Shown in pieces: positions 24,064 through 32,704 of a stretch of 48,985 nucleotides of DNA (position 1 is the stretch's first letter; the number at the start of each line of letters is the position of its first letter). Where the stretch lies: NCBI GenBank assembly GCA_034168985.1, contig JAXFJE010000004.1:1-48985 (forward strand). Reading direction: 5' to 3'. A program made the position numbers and the translations under genes. The stretch is from JALEVB01 sp022768265. Its GTDB lineage: Bacteria > Bacillota_I > Bacilli_A > Erysipelotrichales > Erysipelotrichaceae. The notes beneath the pieces are model-generated. The model was not told the origin of the DNA. It did not search any database and worked only from the letters and a program-made list of their open reading frames with translations.

Positions 24064-25065
24064 ATGATGAAAAAAAGGATGCAGGAAGAATTAGCTTTAT
24101 TTTGTGAACAGATGGCAATGATCTTAGAAAGTGGCATGGCATTAAATGATAGCATCAGAACGATTGCGCATGAAGTGGATGATAAAGAATATGCCATGAT
24201 ATTGAATAAAATTGCGGATGATATCGATGAAAACAAATCTTTTAGTGAAGCATTAAAAGATGCAAAGATCTTTGATGATTATATGATCAAGATGGTTGAT
24301 GTCGGTGAGCGTAGTGGTTATCTTGATAGCGTTATGCGTCAGCTTACCGTTTATTATCAACGTTTGAATGATACTAATGAAAAACTTAAAGATGCACTTA
24401 CTTATCCTGGCATCTTAGTTATCATGATGTTGGGAGTCATTACTTTGTTGGTTGTAAAAGTGTTGCCAATGTTTGAGACCGTACTTAATAATATGGGAGT
24501 AGATCTTGGAGGATTTGCTTATAACTTGATGAATTTTGGAAATGTGTTGGCAAGATATGGTTTGGTCTTGGTTTTTATCGTTGTTGTATTAGTCATATAT
24601 ATGATCTTTGTTAAAAAAGATAAAGCATTTATTAGTAAGCGTTTGAGCTATGATTTGTCGGTGGCGCAATTTGCTTTTGCAATGAGCTTATTCTTGAATA
24701 GTGGTTATAATATAGATGATGCTTTAGATATGATACCTGGATTGGTTACAAATGCTAAACTTAAAAATAAAGTAGAAGGTTTTACTAAGGATGTTCATAG
24801 TGGTATGAGCATTGGGGATGCTTTGACAAATTGTCATATCTTTAAGAGCGTTTATAATCGTATCTTGGTAATTGGTTTTAAAGCTGGTAAGGGTGATGAA
24901 GCAATGGGAAGTGTTGCAAAGGCTTATGAAAATGAAGTTGATAATAGTATCAATAAAATGTTAGATATCGTTGAACCGACATTAGTTGGGGTGTTATCTA
25001 TCATCGTGGGAATAATTTTATTATCAGTGATGCTGCCACTGATGAGCATCATGAGTAGTCTATGA
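24064..25065 (+). CDS. type II secretion/type IV pilus platform protein (T2SSF family)
   Basis: The 333-residue protein has two T2SSF domains (about 7-130 and 205-330), each with conserved helical segments such as LALFCEQMAMILESGMALND and VGERSGYLDSVMRQLT, the latter echoed by IGFKAGKGDEAMGSVA. Three membrane segments are clear. The family (PilC/GspF/ComGB) is the inner-membrane platform turned by the ATPase during pilus assembly or retraction. Its stop overlaps the next gene by four bases. Confidence 0.94.
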   Translation: MMKKRMQEELALFCEQMAMILESGMALNDSIRTIAHEVDDKEYAMILNKIADDIDENKSFSEALKDAKIFDDYMIKMVDVGERSGYLDSVMRQLTVYYQRLNDTNEKLKDALTYPGILVIMMLGVITLLVVKVLPMFETVLNNMGVDLGGFAYNLMNFGNVLARYGLVLVFIVVVLVIYMIFVKKDKAFISKRLSYDLSVAQFAFAMSLFLNSGYNIDDALDMIPGLVTNAKLKNKVEGFTKDVHSGMSIGDALTNCHIFKSVYNRILVIGFKAGKGDEAMGSVAKAYENEVDNSINKMLDIVEPTLVGVLSIIVGIILLSVMLPLMSIMSSL

Positions 25066-25367
25066 AGATAAAGATTAATTGGGGCTTATTATTTAGTTTT
25101 TTATCTAGTGCAGCAATTATCTTGATGATATTTTTTGGTCTTAACAATACGCAATCATCGATCAAAGAAGATGAATTGCTTAGACTTAAGGATAATATCA
25201 TGAAAGCAGCAATTAATTGTTACGCTATTGAAGGTTTTTATCCTGCTGATATTACTTATCTTGAGGAAAATTATGGTTTGATCATAGATGATCGTTATAA
25301 TGTTTTTTATGAAGTTCAGGCATCTAATATCATGCCTAGCGTTAGCGTTAGCAGGAGGGGCAAATGA
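25062..25367 (+). CDS. pilin-like small membrane protein 1
   Basis: The 101-residue protein has a single N-terminal hydrophobic helix (WGLLFSFLSSAAIILMIFFG), then a small domain (AAINCYAIEGFYPADITYLE) resembling the globular part of pseudopilins. It lacks the G/A-F-T-L-I-E type prepilin cleavage motif. It is coupled on both sides, overlapping the platform gene and the next small gene by four bases each. A pseudopilin role is inferred from context and architecture. Confidence 0.7.
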   Translation: MKIKINWGLLFSFLSSAAIILMIFFGLNNTQSSIKEDELLRLKDNIMKAAINCYAIEGFYPADITYLEENYGLIIDDRYNVFYEVQASNIMPSVSVSRRGK

Positions 25368-25822
25368 TGCGAAGATCTTATGTAGTTGAGATATTGTTTA
25401 CCTTGATACTATTTACCGTTTTTGTAGTAGGTAGTTTCTTTATCTTGCTTACAGGTGCCAATGCATATCAAAAACAAATAACGCAAAATAATAGCATAGA
25501 ACAATTGCGTTTGCCATTGAGTTATATTAGTACCAAGCTTCATCAAGCTGATGGTGATCTAGTAGCAATTCAAAATATTGAGGGAATAGATTGTTTGTTG
25601 ATCGAAGAAGAAATCGATGGGAAGTTGTATGTTAATATGATCTATCATCGTGATGGTAATTTATATGAAAGCTTTAGTGCTAAAGAAATCATGAGTCTTG
25701 ATAATGGTGAAAAAGTTTGTGAGATTAATGAACTAAAAATGGCTAAGCATGATAATAGCTACTATTTTGAAGTAATTAATGATCAAGGTGATAGTAGAAA
25801 CTTAGAAATGGTTTTAAGATAG
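25364..25822 (+). CDS. pilin-like small membrane protein 2 (DUF4860-like)
   Basis: The 152-residue protein begins MMRRSYVVEILFTLILFTVF, a basic start then a hydrophobic helix with Glu four residues after a possible cleavage point (S/Y). This resembles but does not match a class III prepilin signal. The remainder is a small beta-rich domain. The layout looks like the DUF4860 proteins that accompany PilT and T2SSF genes in Firmicutes, though that match is from memory. It may be a minor pseudopilin. Confidence 0.7.
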   Translation: MMRRSYVVEILFTLILFTVFVVGSFFILLTGANAYQKQITQNNSIEQLRLPLSYISTKLHQADGDLVAIQNIEGIDCLLIEEEIDGKLYVNMIYHRDGNLYESFSAKEIMSLDNGEKVCEINELKMAKHDNSYYFEVINDQGDSRNLEMVLR

Positions 25823-25832
25823 GGGTGTTAAG

Positions 25833-26216
25833 ATGGGTAAAAAGTCACGTTCTTTTAACTTTTTGATTGAATTGCTAATTGTGATCGTTTTTTTTACGAT
25901 AACGGCAATCGTTTGTGTTAACATTTTTTATCATGCAAATCATAAAAGTAAGATGGCTATGCTTATTACAGATGCTTCATTGACCGTTGAAAATATCGTC
26001 GAATCATTGAAGCTCGATGATGAAATCTTAAATCAAGCAGATAACAAAGAAAATGTTTATACCTTATCTTATGAAGGTTATGAAGTTAGGGTTGAACAAA
26101 TTGATGAAATCGCTAGTTTTAAGGGCAGATATATCGTTTATGAAGTAACAGCATATGCTGATGATCAAGAACTAATATCATTGGAAACAACAAGCTTTAG
26201 AGGTGAAAGATCATGA
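25833..26216 (+). CDS. pilin-like small membrane protein 3
   Basis: The 127-residue protein has the most pilin-like N terminus of the set: SFNFLIELLIVIVFFTI compares with the classical FTLIELLIVI, but one extra residue precedes the Leu-Ile-Glu. Processing by a standard prepilin peptidase is therefore uncertain. The rest is a small soluble domain with a beta strand pattern. The gene is coupled to the next (overlap four bases). Confidence 0.75.
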   Translation: MGKKSRSFNFLIELLIVIVFFTITAIVCVNIFYHANHKSKMAMLITDASLTVENIVESLKLDDEILNQADNKENVYTLSYEGYEVRVEQIDEIASFKGRYIVYEVTAYADDQELISLETTSFRGERS

Positions 26217-26623
26217 AGAAAAAATCAGTTGGTGTTGGAATAGGTACTTGTAGCTTGATGATGATCTTTACCGTACTGTGTTTAACTATTTTTGCCGTAC
26301 TTAGTTTATTACAAGCGAATGCTTCTTATGTTCAAAGTATTAATTATGCCAATAGCTTAAAAAAGTATTATGATGCAGATAGTGAAGCAATGAAAGTAAA
26401 GGCAATGATAGAAAATGGAAAAATCGATGAGCAAGCATTAAAAGATGCTTCATATCATATTACGGAATATAAAATTGATGCAAAGGGCAATATTTCATTT
26501 CATCAAATAATAGATGAAGATGAATATATTGATATCGTTTTAGATAAAGATCATGATATCGTTAAGTGGCGTGTTGTGAATGATATTGAAGGTGAATATG
26601 GAAATCAAGGATTTGATTTTTAG
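26213..26623 (+). CDS. pilin-like small membrane protein 4
   Basis: The 136-residue protein has a basic N terminus (MKKKSVGVGIGTCSL), one hydrophobic helix lacking the Glu at position +5, and a small domain with acidic repeats (IIDEDEYIDIVLDKDHD). It resembles PilX-like minor components only in layout. It lies immediately before the PilT gene. Confidence 0.65.
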   Translation: MKKKSVGVGIGTCSLMMIFTVLCLTIFAVLSLLQANASYVQSINYANSLKKYYDADSEAMKVKAMIENGKIDEQALKDASYHITEYKIDAKGNISFHQIIDEDEYIDIVLDKDHDIVKWRVVNDIEGEYGNQGFDF

Positions 26624-26632
26624 GGGGTTATG

Positions 26633-27691
26633 ATGGAAATTAAGGACATACTAAAAAAAGCGATCGATGATCAAGCTTCAGATATTTTTATCGTTGCAGG
26701 AGCTAATTTGAGCTTTAAGATCAATGGTCATATCGTTAGACAAAATGAAGAAATATTGAAACCAGATGATACGAGAAGCTTGGTAGAACAAATCTATGCA
26801 TTAAAAAATGGAATCAATAATAAAACGATCAATGAAGTTGGCGAAGATGATTTTAGCTTTGCCCTAAGCAATCTTGGTAGATTTAGGGTCAATGTATATT
26901 ATCAAAGAGGTAGTTTAGCGGCTGTATTAAGGGTAGTGCGGTTTGAATTACCTGATTATCGTGATTATCATATCAATGATACGGTCATGAATTTAGCTAA
27001 TTTGACCAAGGGACTAGTTTTGGTAACAGGCTCAGCAGGTAGTGGTAAATCAACGACCTTGGCATGCTTGATCGATAAGATAAACAAAGAAAGAAATGGT
27101 CATATCATTACGATTGAAGATCCAATTGAATATATTCACCGTCATAAAAATAGCATCGTATCCCAAAGAGAGTTGTTTCATGATACCAAAGGATATTTAG
27201 AAGCTTTAAGAGCAGCTTTAAGAGAAGCTCCAGATGTAATTCTGGTGGGAGAAATGCGTGATCTAGAAACGATTCAAACCGTATTGCAAGCAGCAGAGAC
27301 AGGACACTTGGTATTATCTACCTTGCATACGATAGATGCTACGGAAACAATTAATCGTATCATCAATGTGTTCCCAGCTGAGCAGCAGCAACAGATTCGC
27401 ATTCAATTATCGATGGTCTTACAAGGAGTAGTATCCCAACAATTGATCCCGACCCTTGATAATAAAATGCACCCAGCTTTTGAAATCATGATCATCAATA
27501 ATGCGATTCGCACGCAAATTAGAGAAAGCAAGACCCATCAGATTCCAAATAGCATCGCTTCTGGAAAAAATGTTGGAATGATATCTATGGATGATTCATT
27601 GTTAGAATTATATAAAAATGGAATAATTAGCAAAGAAAATGCATTATTATATGCAGCGAACCCCGATATTTTAGCTAAAAAAGTGCTATAA
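26633..27691 (+). CDS. pilT: PilT-type pilus (retraction) ATPase
   Basis: The ATG at 26633 is chosen because it lies five bases after GGGGG. The ATG at 26630 is too close. The product has about 352 residues. It shows Walker A GSAGSGKST, the Asp box around EDPIEY, Walker B VILVGEMRD and the His box TGHLVLSTLHT. The PilT-specific motif appears as AIRTQIRESKTHQI, close to the AIRNLIRE of retraction motors. No assembly ATPase (PilB) is in the cluster, so PilT either does both jobs or uses a partner elsewhere. Confidence 0.95.
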   Translation: MEIKDILKKAIDDQASDIFIVAGANLSFKINGHIVRQNEEILKPDDTRSLVEQIYALKNGINNKTINEVGEDDFSFALSNLGRFRVNVYYQRGSLAAVLRVVRFELPDYRDYHINDTVMNLANLTKGLVLVTGSAGSGKSTTLACLIDKINKERNGHIITIEDPIEYIHRHKNSIVSQRELFHDTKGYLEALRAALREAPDVILVGEMRDLETIQTVLQAAETGHLVLSTLHTIDATETINRIINVFPAEQQQQIRIQLSMVLQGVVSQQLIPTLDNKMHPAFEIMIINNAIRTQIRESKTHQIPNSIASGKNVGMISMDDSLLELYKNGIISKENALLYAANPDILAKKVL

Positions 27692-27713
27692 TATTTAAAA
27701 GGGGACTATTTTC

Positions 27714-28889
27714 ATGAAGCTTAGATTGAATTTCTTTGGGAGTTTAACAGCTGAAATCGATGATGTTACAATAGACCTGGAAAAGTTATTAGGGAAACAA
27801 CTTTCAGGTCTTTTTGCTATGTTAGCGTATTATCATGGAAAAGTAGTATCAAAAGAAAAGTTTATTAGTACTTTATGGCAAGATAGCGATAATCCTACTA
27901 ATGCTTTAAAATATGCAATCTTTAGATTACGTAATGGTTTAAAAGAAGTAGATGCATTTAAAGATATTGAGGTAGTGGAAACAGTAAAAACAGGATATCA
28001 ATTAAATTTAGCAATTGATGTAACTACTGATTTTGAATTGTTTGAAAAAAGCAGTGAAGTTGCTAATAAAACAGGTGATATCGAAGACTATAAATTAGCT
28101 ATGAGTTATTATAAAGGTGATTTTTTAGCTTCTTGGGATAATGAATGGATCTATCTAGAAAGAGCTCATTATAAGATTGCAATGATAAATCTTGCCGAAA
28201 ACATGAGCAATAAATGTTTAGAACTAAAAGACTATGAACTTTGTTTGAAGATATGTAGATTTGCATTGGGACATGATGATTTTAATGAAGAGCTTATATA
28301 TGCGTATATTAAAGCCTTGATTGAAACAAAACAATATAATGAGGCCTTAAAATACTATGACAGTGCTTCAAAAAAGATGAATAGGGAATTAGGGGTAGGT
28401 TTACAGGACAAAACGAGTTCCTTGTTGAATGTTTTTTCTGCCAATAATAAGAATAATGATAAGGCAGATCTTAAAGAATTTTCGGATAGTTTATATGATG
28501 TAAAAGATTTAAAAGGTGCAATGCAGTGTGATTACTCAACTTTTAAGATGATTACCCAATATGAAGTTAGGACCTGTATACGGCATAATCGCAGCAAATA
28601 TATCATTTTCGTATCTTTTGTAAATGATCAAAAAGATATCGACGCTCTTTCTAAGGTCGTTTTAGAAAATTTACGAATAGATGATGTATATACCAAGGTA
28701 AGTGATAGTCAAATTGCGATATTGTGTAGTTTAAGACAAAATAGTGATGCATATATCGTTGGGGAAAGGATCGTTTCAAAATATTATCGTAAGGTAAATA
28801 GTAATGCTCGCTTGATGTATAAACTAAAATTGTTAACGGATGAAAAAGCATTAGAATCTCATAGTAAAGGTTCGTTATTTGTAGTATAG
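27714..28889 (+). CDS. BTAD/SARP-type transcriptional regulator with extra C-terminal domain
   Basis: The 391-residue protein begins with an OmpR-like winged helix (VSKEKFISTLWQ, then NALKYAIFRLRNGLKEV) followed by a bacterial transcriptional activation domain of helical repeats (about 120-240), as in SARP regulators. The last 120 residues form an additional alpha/beta domain that may be a degenerate GGDEF-like fold. That is a guess. It lies 22 bases after pilT without a terminator between and is probably in the same operon, so it may control the pilus genes. A terminator follows. Confidence 0.8.
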   Translation: MKLRLNFFGSLTAEIDDVTIDLEKLLGKQLSGLFAMLAYYHGKVVSKEKFISTLWQDSDNPTNALKYAIFRLRNGLKEVDAFKDIEVVETVKTGYQLNLAIDVTTDFELFEKSSEVANKTGDIEDYKLAMSYYKGDFLASWDNEWIYLERAHYKIAMINLAENMSNKCLELKDYELCLKICRFALGHDDFNEELIYAYIKALIETKQYNEALKYYDSASKKMNRELGVGLQDKTSSLLNVFSANNKNNDKADLKEFSDSLYDVKDLKGAMQCDYSTFKMITQYEVRTCIRHNRSKYIIFVSFVNDQKDIDALSKVVLENLRIDDVYTKVSDSQIAILCSLRQNSDAYIVGERIVSKYYRKVNSNARLMYKLKLLTDEKALESHSKGSLFVV

Positions 28890-28894
28890 TAAAG

Positions 28895-28926
28895 CCTCGT
28901 TATACCAAAAATATATCGAGGTTTTT
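28895..28926 (+). terminator. terminator after the BTAD regulator
   Basis: CCTCG-T-TATA and TATA-T-CGAGG pair with one mismatch around seven bases, followed by five T. Confidence 0.85.
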
Positions 28927-28966
28927 ATTTGGTTTACACTTATATATGTTGAGGAAAAAGGACTTG

Positions 28967-29009
28967 TATAATATAATATAAATATTCAAAGGTTTTGAAT
29001 ATTTATATT
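28967..29009 (+). promoter_or_regulatory. promoter -10 and perfect 16-bp-arm palindrome before the ATPase/TOPRIM pair
   Basis: TATAAT lies at 28967-28972. A perfect inverted repeat follows: AATATAAATATTCAAA (28975-28990), three bases, TTTGAATATTTATATT (28994-29009). The AGGAGGGG ribosome site begins at the next base. The palindrome covers the predicted transcription start and whole leader. It could be an operator or a hairpin that shields the ribosome site. Confidence 0.75.
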
Positions 29010-29023
29010 AGGAGGGGTATCCT

Positions 29024-30145
29024 ATGCCAATAATGAATATAAGATTAGATAATATTTTATCTTTTCGTGATTTTTCCATCAATTTTTCATATCCCAAAAA
29101 GCTAAATACATCTTTAGTTACAGGTGAGTATTTAGAGGATTATTCTAGTTTTCGGTATAAAAAGATGAATATTTTTATAGGATCAAATGCCTGTGGAAAA
29201 ACTTCACTTATGCGTTGTATATGGAACATATTATTATTTTGGAATAAAAAAGAATCGAGCTTTATTTTAAACTTGATACATGATGAGACATGTCCTGCAA
29301 ATATAGAAATAGATTTTGTGGAAGATGGTTATTTGTATCGAATGAAAATTAGAACATATGCTGTGTTAGATGATAATAAGAAGCTAGAAGTAGCTTATCA
29401 TAAAATTAAATTAACTAAAGGAAGCTCTTATGAAACATTGAAAGCTGGGCTTGATGAAGTAGAGTATATTTTTAAGGATTATGTTCAAGGATTACAAGAT
29501 TTTTCTTTAAGATCAGGTTGGTTTGTTGCGATGCCGGCTACAGAAGAAATGTTTGATCGTATTGATATCTTAAATAAAGATATTGAATATGAGCAAGAAT
29601 ATCTTAATATTCTTTATCAGGTATTATCTACCTTGGATCCTTCCATTCGTTCTGTAAAAAGAAGTAGTGATGCTGAAGATGCAGTGGTGGTTGATCATGC
29701 GAACATTGGGAAGATCATCGTTCAACATAACATGTCGATGAAAGAATTAAATAAGCTATCAAGTGGAACGAAATATGGTTTTGGTATTGCTTATATTATT
29801 TTTTGTATCAAGCATCAAAAACATGGTATTTATTTGATTGATGAACAATTTTCATATGTAAATACGGATGTTGAAAGGGCGTTTGTTTCATTAATGACAT
29901 CTTTATTAGAAAAAGATGAACAAGTATTTTTAACTACTCATAATCCTGAAGTTTTGGAAATTGGTTTGCCATTTCATTCTTATAATTTCTTGAAGAAAGA
30001 AATCATTGATGACCAAACTTACATTACTTCTTATTGTGCGTCAGAAATAGAAAATAGAAATAATGTTAGTGTAAGATCGATATTGGATAATGACTTATTT
30101 AATTCGTCTAGTGATGTATCCAAAATAATAGCGTTAGGGGAATGA
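29024..30145 (+). CDS. AAA/ABC-type ATPase (OLD/SMC-like), likely defence-associated
   Basis: The protein has 373 residues. It starts with the IRLDNILSFRDF segment typical of AAA15/AAA21 and OLD-like ATPases. Walker A GSNACGKT is at 53-60, an ABC signature (KLSSGTKYG) near 244-252, Walker B IYLIDEQ near 268 and an H-loop in FLTTHNPEVLE near 305. There is no TOPRIM domain in the same chain. Instead a small TOPRIM-like gene follows after one base. This ATPase-plus-TOPRIM layout is shared with PARIS, RloAB and AbiL-type anti-phage pairs. Defence is inferred. A recombination or RNA-cleavage role is possible. Confidence 0.85.
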   Translation: MPIMNIRLDNILSFRDFSINFSYPKKLNTSLVTGEYLEDYSSFRYKKMNIFIGSNACGKTSLMRCIWNILLFWNKKESSFILNLIHDETCPANIEIDFVEDGYLYRMKIRTYAVLDDNKKLEVAYHKIKLTKGSSYETLKAGLDEVEYIFKDYVQGLQDFSLRSGWFVAMPATEEMFDRIDILNKDIEYEQEYLNILYQVLSTLDPSIRSVKRSSDAEDAVVVDHANIGKIIVQHNMSMKELNKLSSGTKYGFGIAYIIFCIKHQKHGIYLIDEQFSYVNTDVERAFVSLMTSLLEKDEQVFLTTHNPEVLEIGLPFHSYNFLKKEIIDDQTYITSYCASEIENRNNVSVRSILDNDLFNSSSDVSKIIALGE

Positions 30146-30146
30146 T

Positions 30147-30665
30147 ATGCCAAAAATAATACATTATTTTGTAGAAGGAAAATGTGAAGAAAAATTGATT
30201 AATATGTTAAAGCAACCTAAAAATGGGGGATATATTTTAGCAGGAAAAGTTGAAGTGCTGAATTTTATTAATGAGCAAATTACTAATTTGCGTATCATGA
30301 ATCTAAAGCCAGGTGCATTGATCGTTTTAGTTTATGATACTGATGTGCAAAATGAAGAAATGTTGTGTGCAAATATTAATAAATTAAAAAAACATGGTTT
30401 TAATAAAATATATCATATTCATTCTGTTCAAAATTTTGAAGATGAATTAATATATTCGACTGATATTAATAAAATCAATGATTTTATTTCTACAAGGAAC
30501 GTCGTTGAGTTTAAAAGCAAATTTATAAGCATGAAAGAAAGTGCACTTAACAGTAAGTTAAAATATCATGATTTCAATATGGATAGAATGTGGTCTAGGC
30601 AAGGAATAGGATGCTTTGGAAAATATAGCACGAGTGAAGGCATAAAATTAATTAAAAAAGTCTAA
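30147..30665 (+). CDS. small TOPRIM-like protein paired with the ATPase
   Basis: The 172-residue protein has the expected catalytic layout of a minimal TOPRIM fold: an N-terminal YFVEGKCEEKLI (candidate catalytic Glu10) and a DxD motif in VLVYDTD (Asp64, Asp66). The C-terminal third is helical and basic. It is much shorter than OLD nucleases or PARIS AriB and closer in size to RloB. It starts one base after the ATPase stop, so the two subunits are probably made in fixed ratio. Nuclease activity, on DNA or tRNA, is inference. Confidence 0.75.
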   Translation: MPKIIHYFVEGKCEEKLINMLKQPKNGGYILAGKVEVLNFINEQITNLRIMNLKPGALIVLVYDTDVQNEEMLCANINKLKKHGFNKIYHIHSVQNFEDELIYSTDINKINDFISTRNVVEFKSKFISMKESALNSKLKYHDFNMDRMWSRQGIGCFGKYSTSEGIKLIKKV

Positions 30666-30685
30666 AACTATTCGATGATGACCAA

Positions 30686-30716
30686 AAAAACCCTCCTTGA
30701 TGTAAGGAGGGTTTTT
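30686..30716. terminator. bidirectional terminator between the TOPRIM gene and groEL
   Basis: AAAAACCCTCCTT and AAGGAGGGTTTTT pair perfectly (13 bp) around GATGT and serve both convergent units. Confidence 0.95.
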
Positions 30717-30741
30717 GGTAAAAATCCAAACTATTTACATA

Positions 30742-32355
30742 TTAATACATTGGAGGCATTGGTGGAACTGGTGCTTCTTTTTCTTTGATGATTCCTACGG
30801 CAGCTTCAGTAGTGATAAATAGACCAGCAATGCTGGCAGCATTTAAGATCGCACTTCTTGTAACTTTTGTAGGATCTACGATTCCAGCTTCATACATGTT
30901 GACCCAAGTACCATTTTTAGCATCGAAGCCATAGTGTTCAGGTTGAGCTTTTTGAGCTTCAACGATCTCACTTCCATCAAAGCCACTATTTTCTGCAATT
31001 TGCCATAATGGGGCAGATAAGGCATCTAGAACTACATTGATACCTTTTTGAACATCTACGATATCACTGTGGCATGCAGCTTTTACTTCGTCATAAACTG
31101 ACATCAAACATGCGCCACCACCCATGACAATACCTTCTGCAACCGCTGCTTTAGTTGCGTTCAAAGCGTCTTCTAGGCGAAGTTTCTTTTCTTTTAATTC
31201 TGATTCAGTTGTTGCACCGACCTTGATCAAAGCGACACCATTTGTTAATTTAGCAAGTCTTTCAACTTGTTGCTTCTTATCATATTCACTTGTGGTATTT
31301 TCGATGATCGTCTTGATTTCATTGACACGAGCTTCAATAGCGGCAGGATCACCAGCACCTTCGATGATCGTTGTACTATCTTTTTCAACGATGATCTTCT
31401 TAGCTTGTCCAAGATCTTCAAATTGTAGATCTTGTAGATTCATATTTAGATCTTTTTGATAGAAGGTTGCACCTGTTAATGTTGCGATATCATTTAAGGT
31501 ATTAGCTTGAGAATCACCAAATCCTGGTGCTTTGGTAGCTACGACATTAAATGCACCACGTAATTTATTTAGCACGATGGTACTAACAGCTTCGTTTTCT
31601 AGATCATCAGCAATGATCAATAATGGTTTATTACGTTGTACGATTTGTTCAAGAATAGGTAAGATATCTTGGATAGAAGAAATCTTATGATTTGTTACTA
31701 AGACATAAGCATCTTCAAGGACAGCTTTGCCTTTTTCGCGATCACTTGCCATATATGGACTTACATAGCCTTTATCGTATTTCAAACCTTCGGTTGTTTC
31801 TAATGATGTTTCAAAACCTTTTGATTCATCAACATTGATGATACCATCTTTACCAACTTTTTCCATTGCTTCAGCAATCAAGTTACCAATTTCCTTAGAT
31901 CCACTTGATACACTAGCAACAGAGGCGATATCTGCACTGGTATCGATCTTACGAGAATGTTTCAATAAGCTTTCGGCAACCATTTTGCTAGCTTTATCGA
32001 TGCCTTCACGCATCAATACTGGGTTAGCGCCTTTTTCAACTGATGTCAAACCTTGATGGATCATTTTTTGCGCTAATAATGTAGCAGTTGTGGTACCATC
32101 ACCAGCTTCATCGTTAGTGTTATTAGCTACTTCATATACTAATTTAGCACCCATATTTTCATATGGATCTTCTAACTCGATTTCTTTGGCAATCGATACA
32201 CCATCATTAGTGATTAGTGGTGAACCATAACCATTATCTAATACAACGTTTCTTCCTTTTGGGCCTAGGGTGATCTTAACAGCGTCTGCTAATTTATCAA
32301 CACCTTTTAACATTGCATCTCTTGCATCTTTAGAATATTTAATTGTTTTTGCCAT
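30742..32355 (-). CDS. groEL: chaperonin GroEL (Hsp60)
   Basis: The protein has 537 residues, full length. Family hallmarks include LGPKGRNVVLDNGYGSP, the ATP-binding DGTTTATLLAQ, GVALIKVGATTESELKEKK and the C-terminal AAVGIIKEKEAP. The tail PVPPMPPMY is short and lacks the usual GGM repeats. It forms the double-ring folding chamber with GroES. The gene lies 17 bases after groES in an HrcA-type regulated operon. Confidence 0.99.
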   Translation of the reverse strand: MAKTIKYSKDARDAMLKGVDKLADAVKITLGPKGRNVVLDNGYGSPLITNDGVSIAKEIELEDPYENMGAKLVYEVANNTNDEAGDGTTTATLLAQKMIHQGLTSVEKGANPVLMREGIDKASKMVAESLLKHSRKIDTSADIASVASVSSGSKEIGNLIAEAMEKVGKDGIINVDESKGFETSLETTEGLKYDKGYVSPYMASDREKGKAVLEDAYVLVTNHKISSIQDILPILEQIVQRNKPLLIIADDLENEAVSTIVLNKLRGAFNVVATKAPGFGDSQANTLNDIATLTGATFYQKDLNMNLQDLQFEDLGQAKKIIVEKDSTTIIEGAGDPAAIEARVNEIKTIIENTTSEYDKKQQVERLAKLTNGVALIKVGATTESELKEKKLRLEDALNATKAAVAEGIVMGGGACLMSVYDEVKAACHSDIVDVQKGINVVLDALSAPLWQIAENSGFDGSEIVEAQKAQPEHYGFDAKNGTWVNMYEAGIVDPTKVTRSAILNAASIAGLFITTEAAVGIIKEKEAPVPPMPPMY

Positions 32356-32372
32356 GAATGATTACCTCTTTT

Positions 32373-32657
32373 CTATTCGTTAACGATAGCTAAGATATCC
32401 TTAGCACTGATCAATAAGTATTCTTCTTTTTCAATCTTTACATCAGTAGTAGAGTATTTTTTATATAGTACTTTATCACCTGGTTTAACAGGAAGTGGTA
32501 CTAGCTTACCATCTTGATAAGTTCCTTCACCAACAGCTACGACCTTAGCATATGCTTGTTCCTTTTCTTTGGTGGATAGGATGATACCACTAGCAGTTTT
32601 ATCTTCCGTTTTTTCTTTTTCTAGCAATACATTGTCATATAAAGGCTTAATATTCAT
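32373..32657 (-). CDS. groES: co-chaperonin GroES (Hsp10)
   Basis: The ATG at 32657 gives the normal 94 residues (MNIKPLYDNVLLEKEK). An in-frame GTG at 32666 falls inside the CIRCE arm and is rejected. The mobile loop (KTEDKTASGIILSTKEKE) and KPGDKVLYKKY are present. Its AGGAGG ribosome site is part of the first CIRCE element, so bound HrcA would also block translation-start DNA. Confidence 0.98.
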   Translation of the reverse strand: MNIKPLYDNVLLEKEKTEDKTASGIILSTKEKEQAYAKVVAVGEGTYQDGKLVPLPVKPGDKVLYKKYSTTDVKIEKEEYLLISAKDILAIVNE

Positions 32658-32659
32658 AT

Positions 32660-32686
32660 TTAGCACTCCTCCTTTTTAATTGCTAA
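32660..32686. promoter_or_regulatory. CIRCE element 1 (HrcA operator) of groESL
   Basis: TTAGCACTC, nine bases, AATTGCTAA. The first arm is exact consensus. The second matches seven of nine bases of GAGTGCTAA, with exact spacing. It overlaps the groES ribosome site. Confidence 0.85.
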
Positions 32687-32704
32687 TTATTATTTTAATC
32701 ATTT

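Noticed and set aside
28975..29009. Palindrome considered as a retron or CRISPR-type repeat
   Set aside because: It occurs once, there is no reverse transcriptase or cas gene, and its position fits an operator or leader hairpin.
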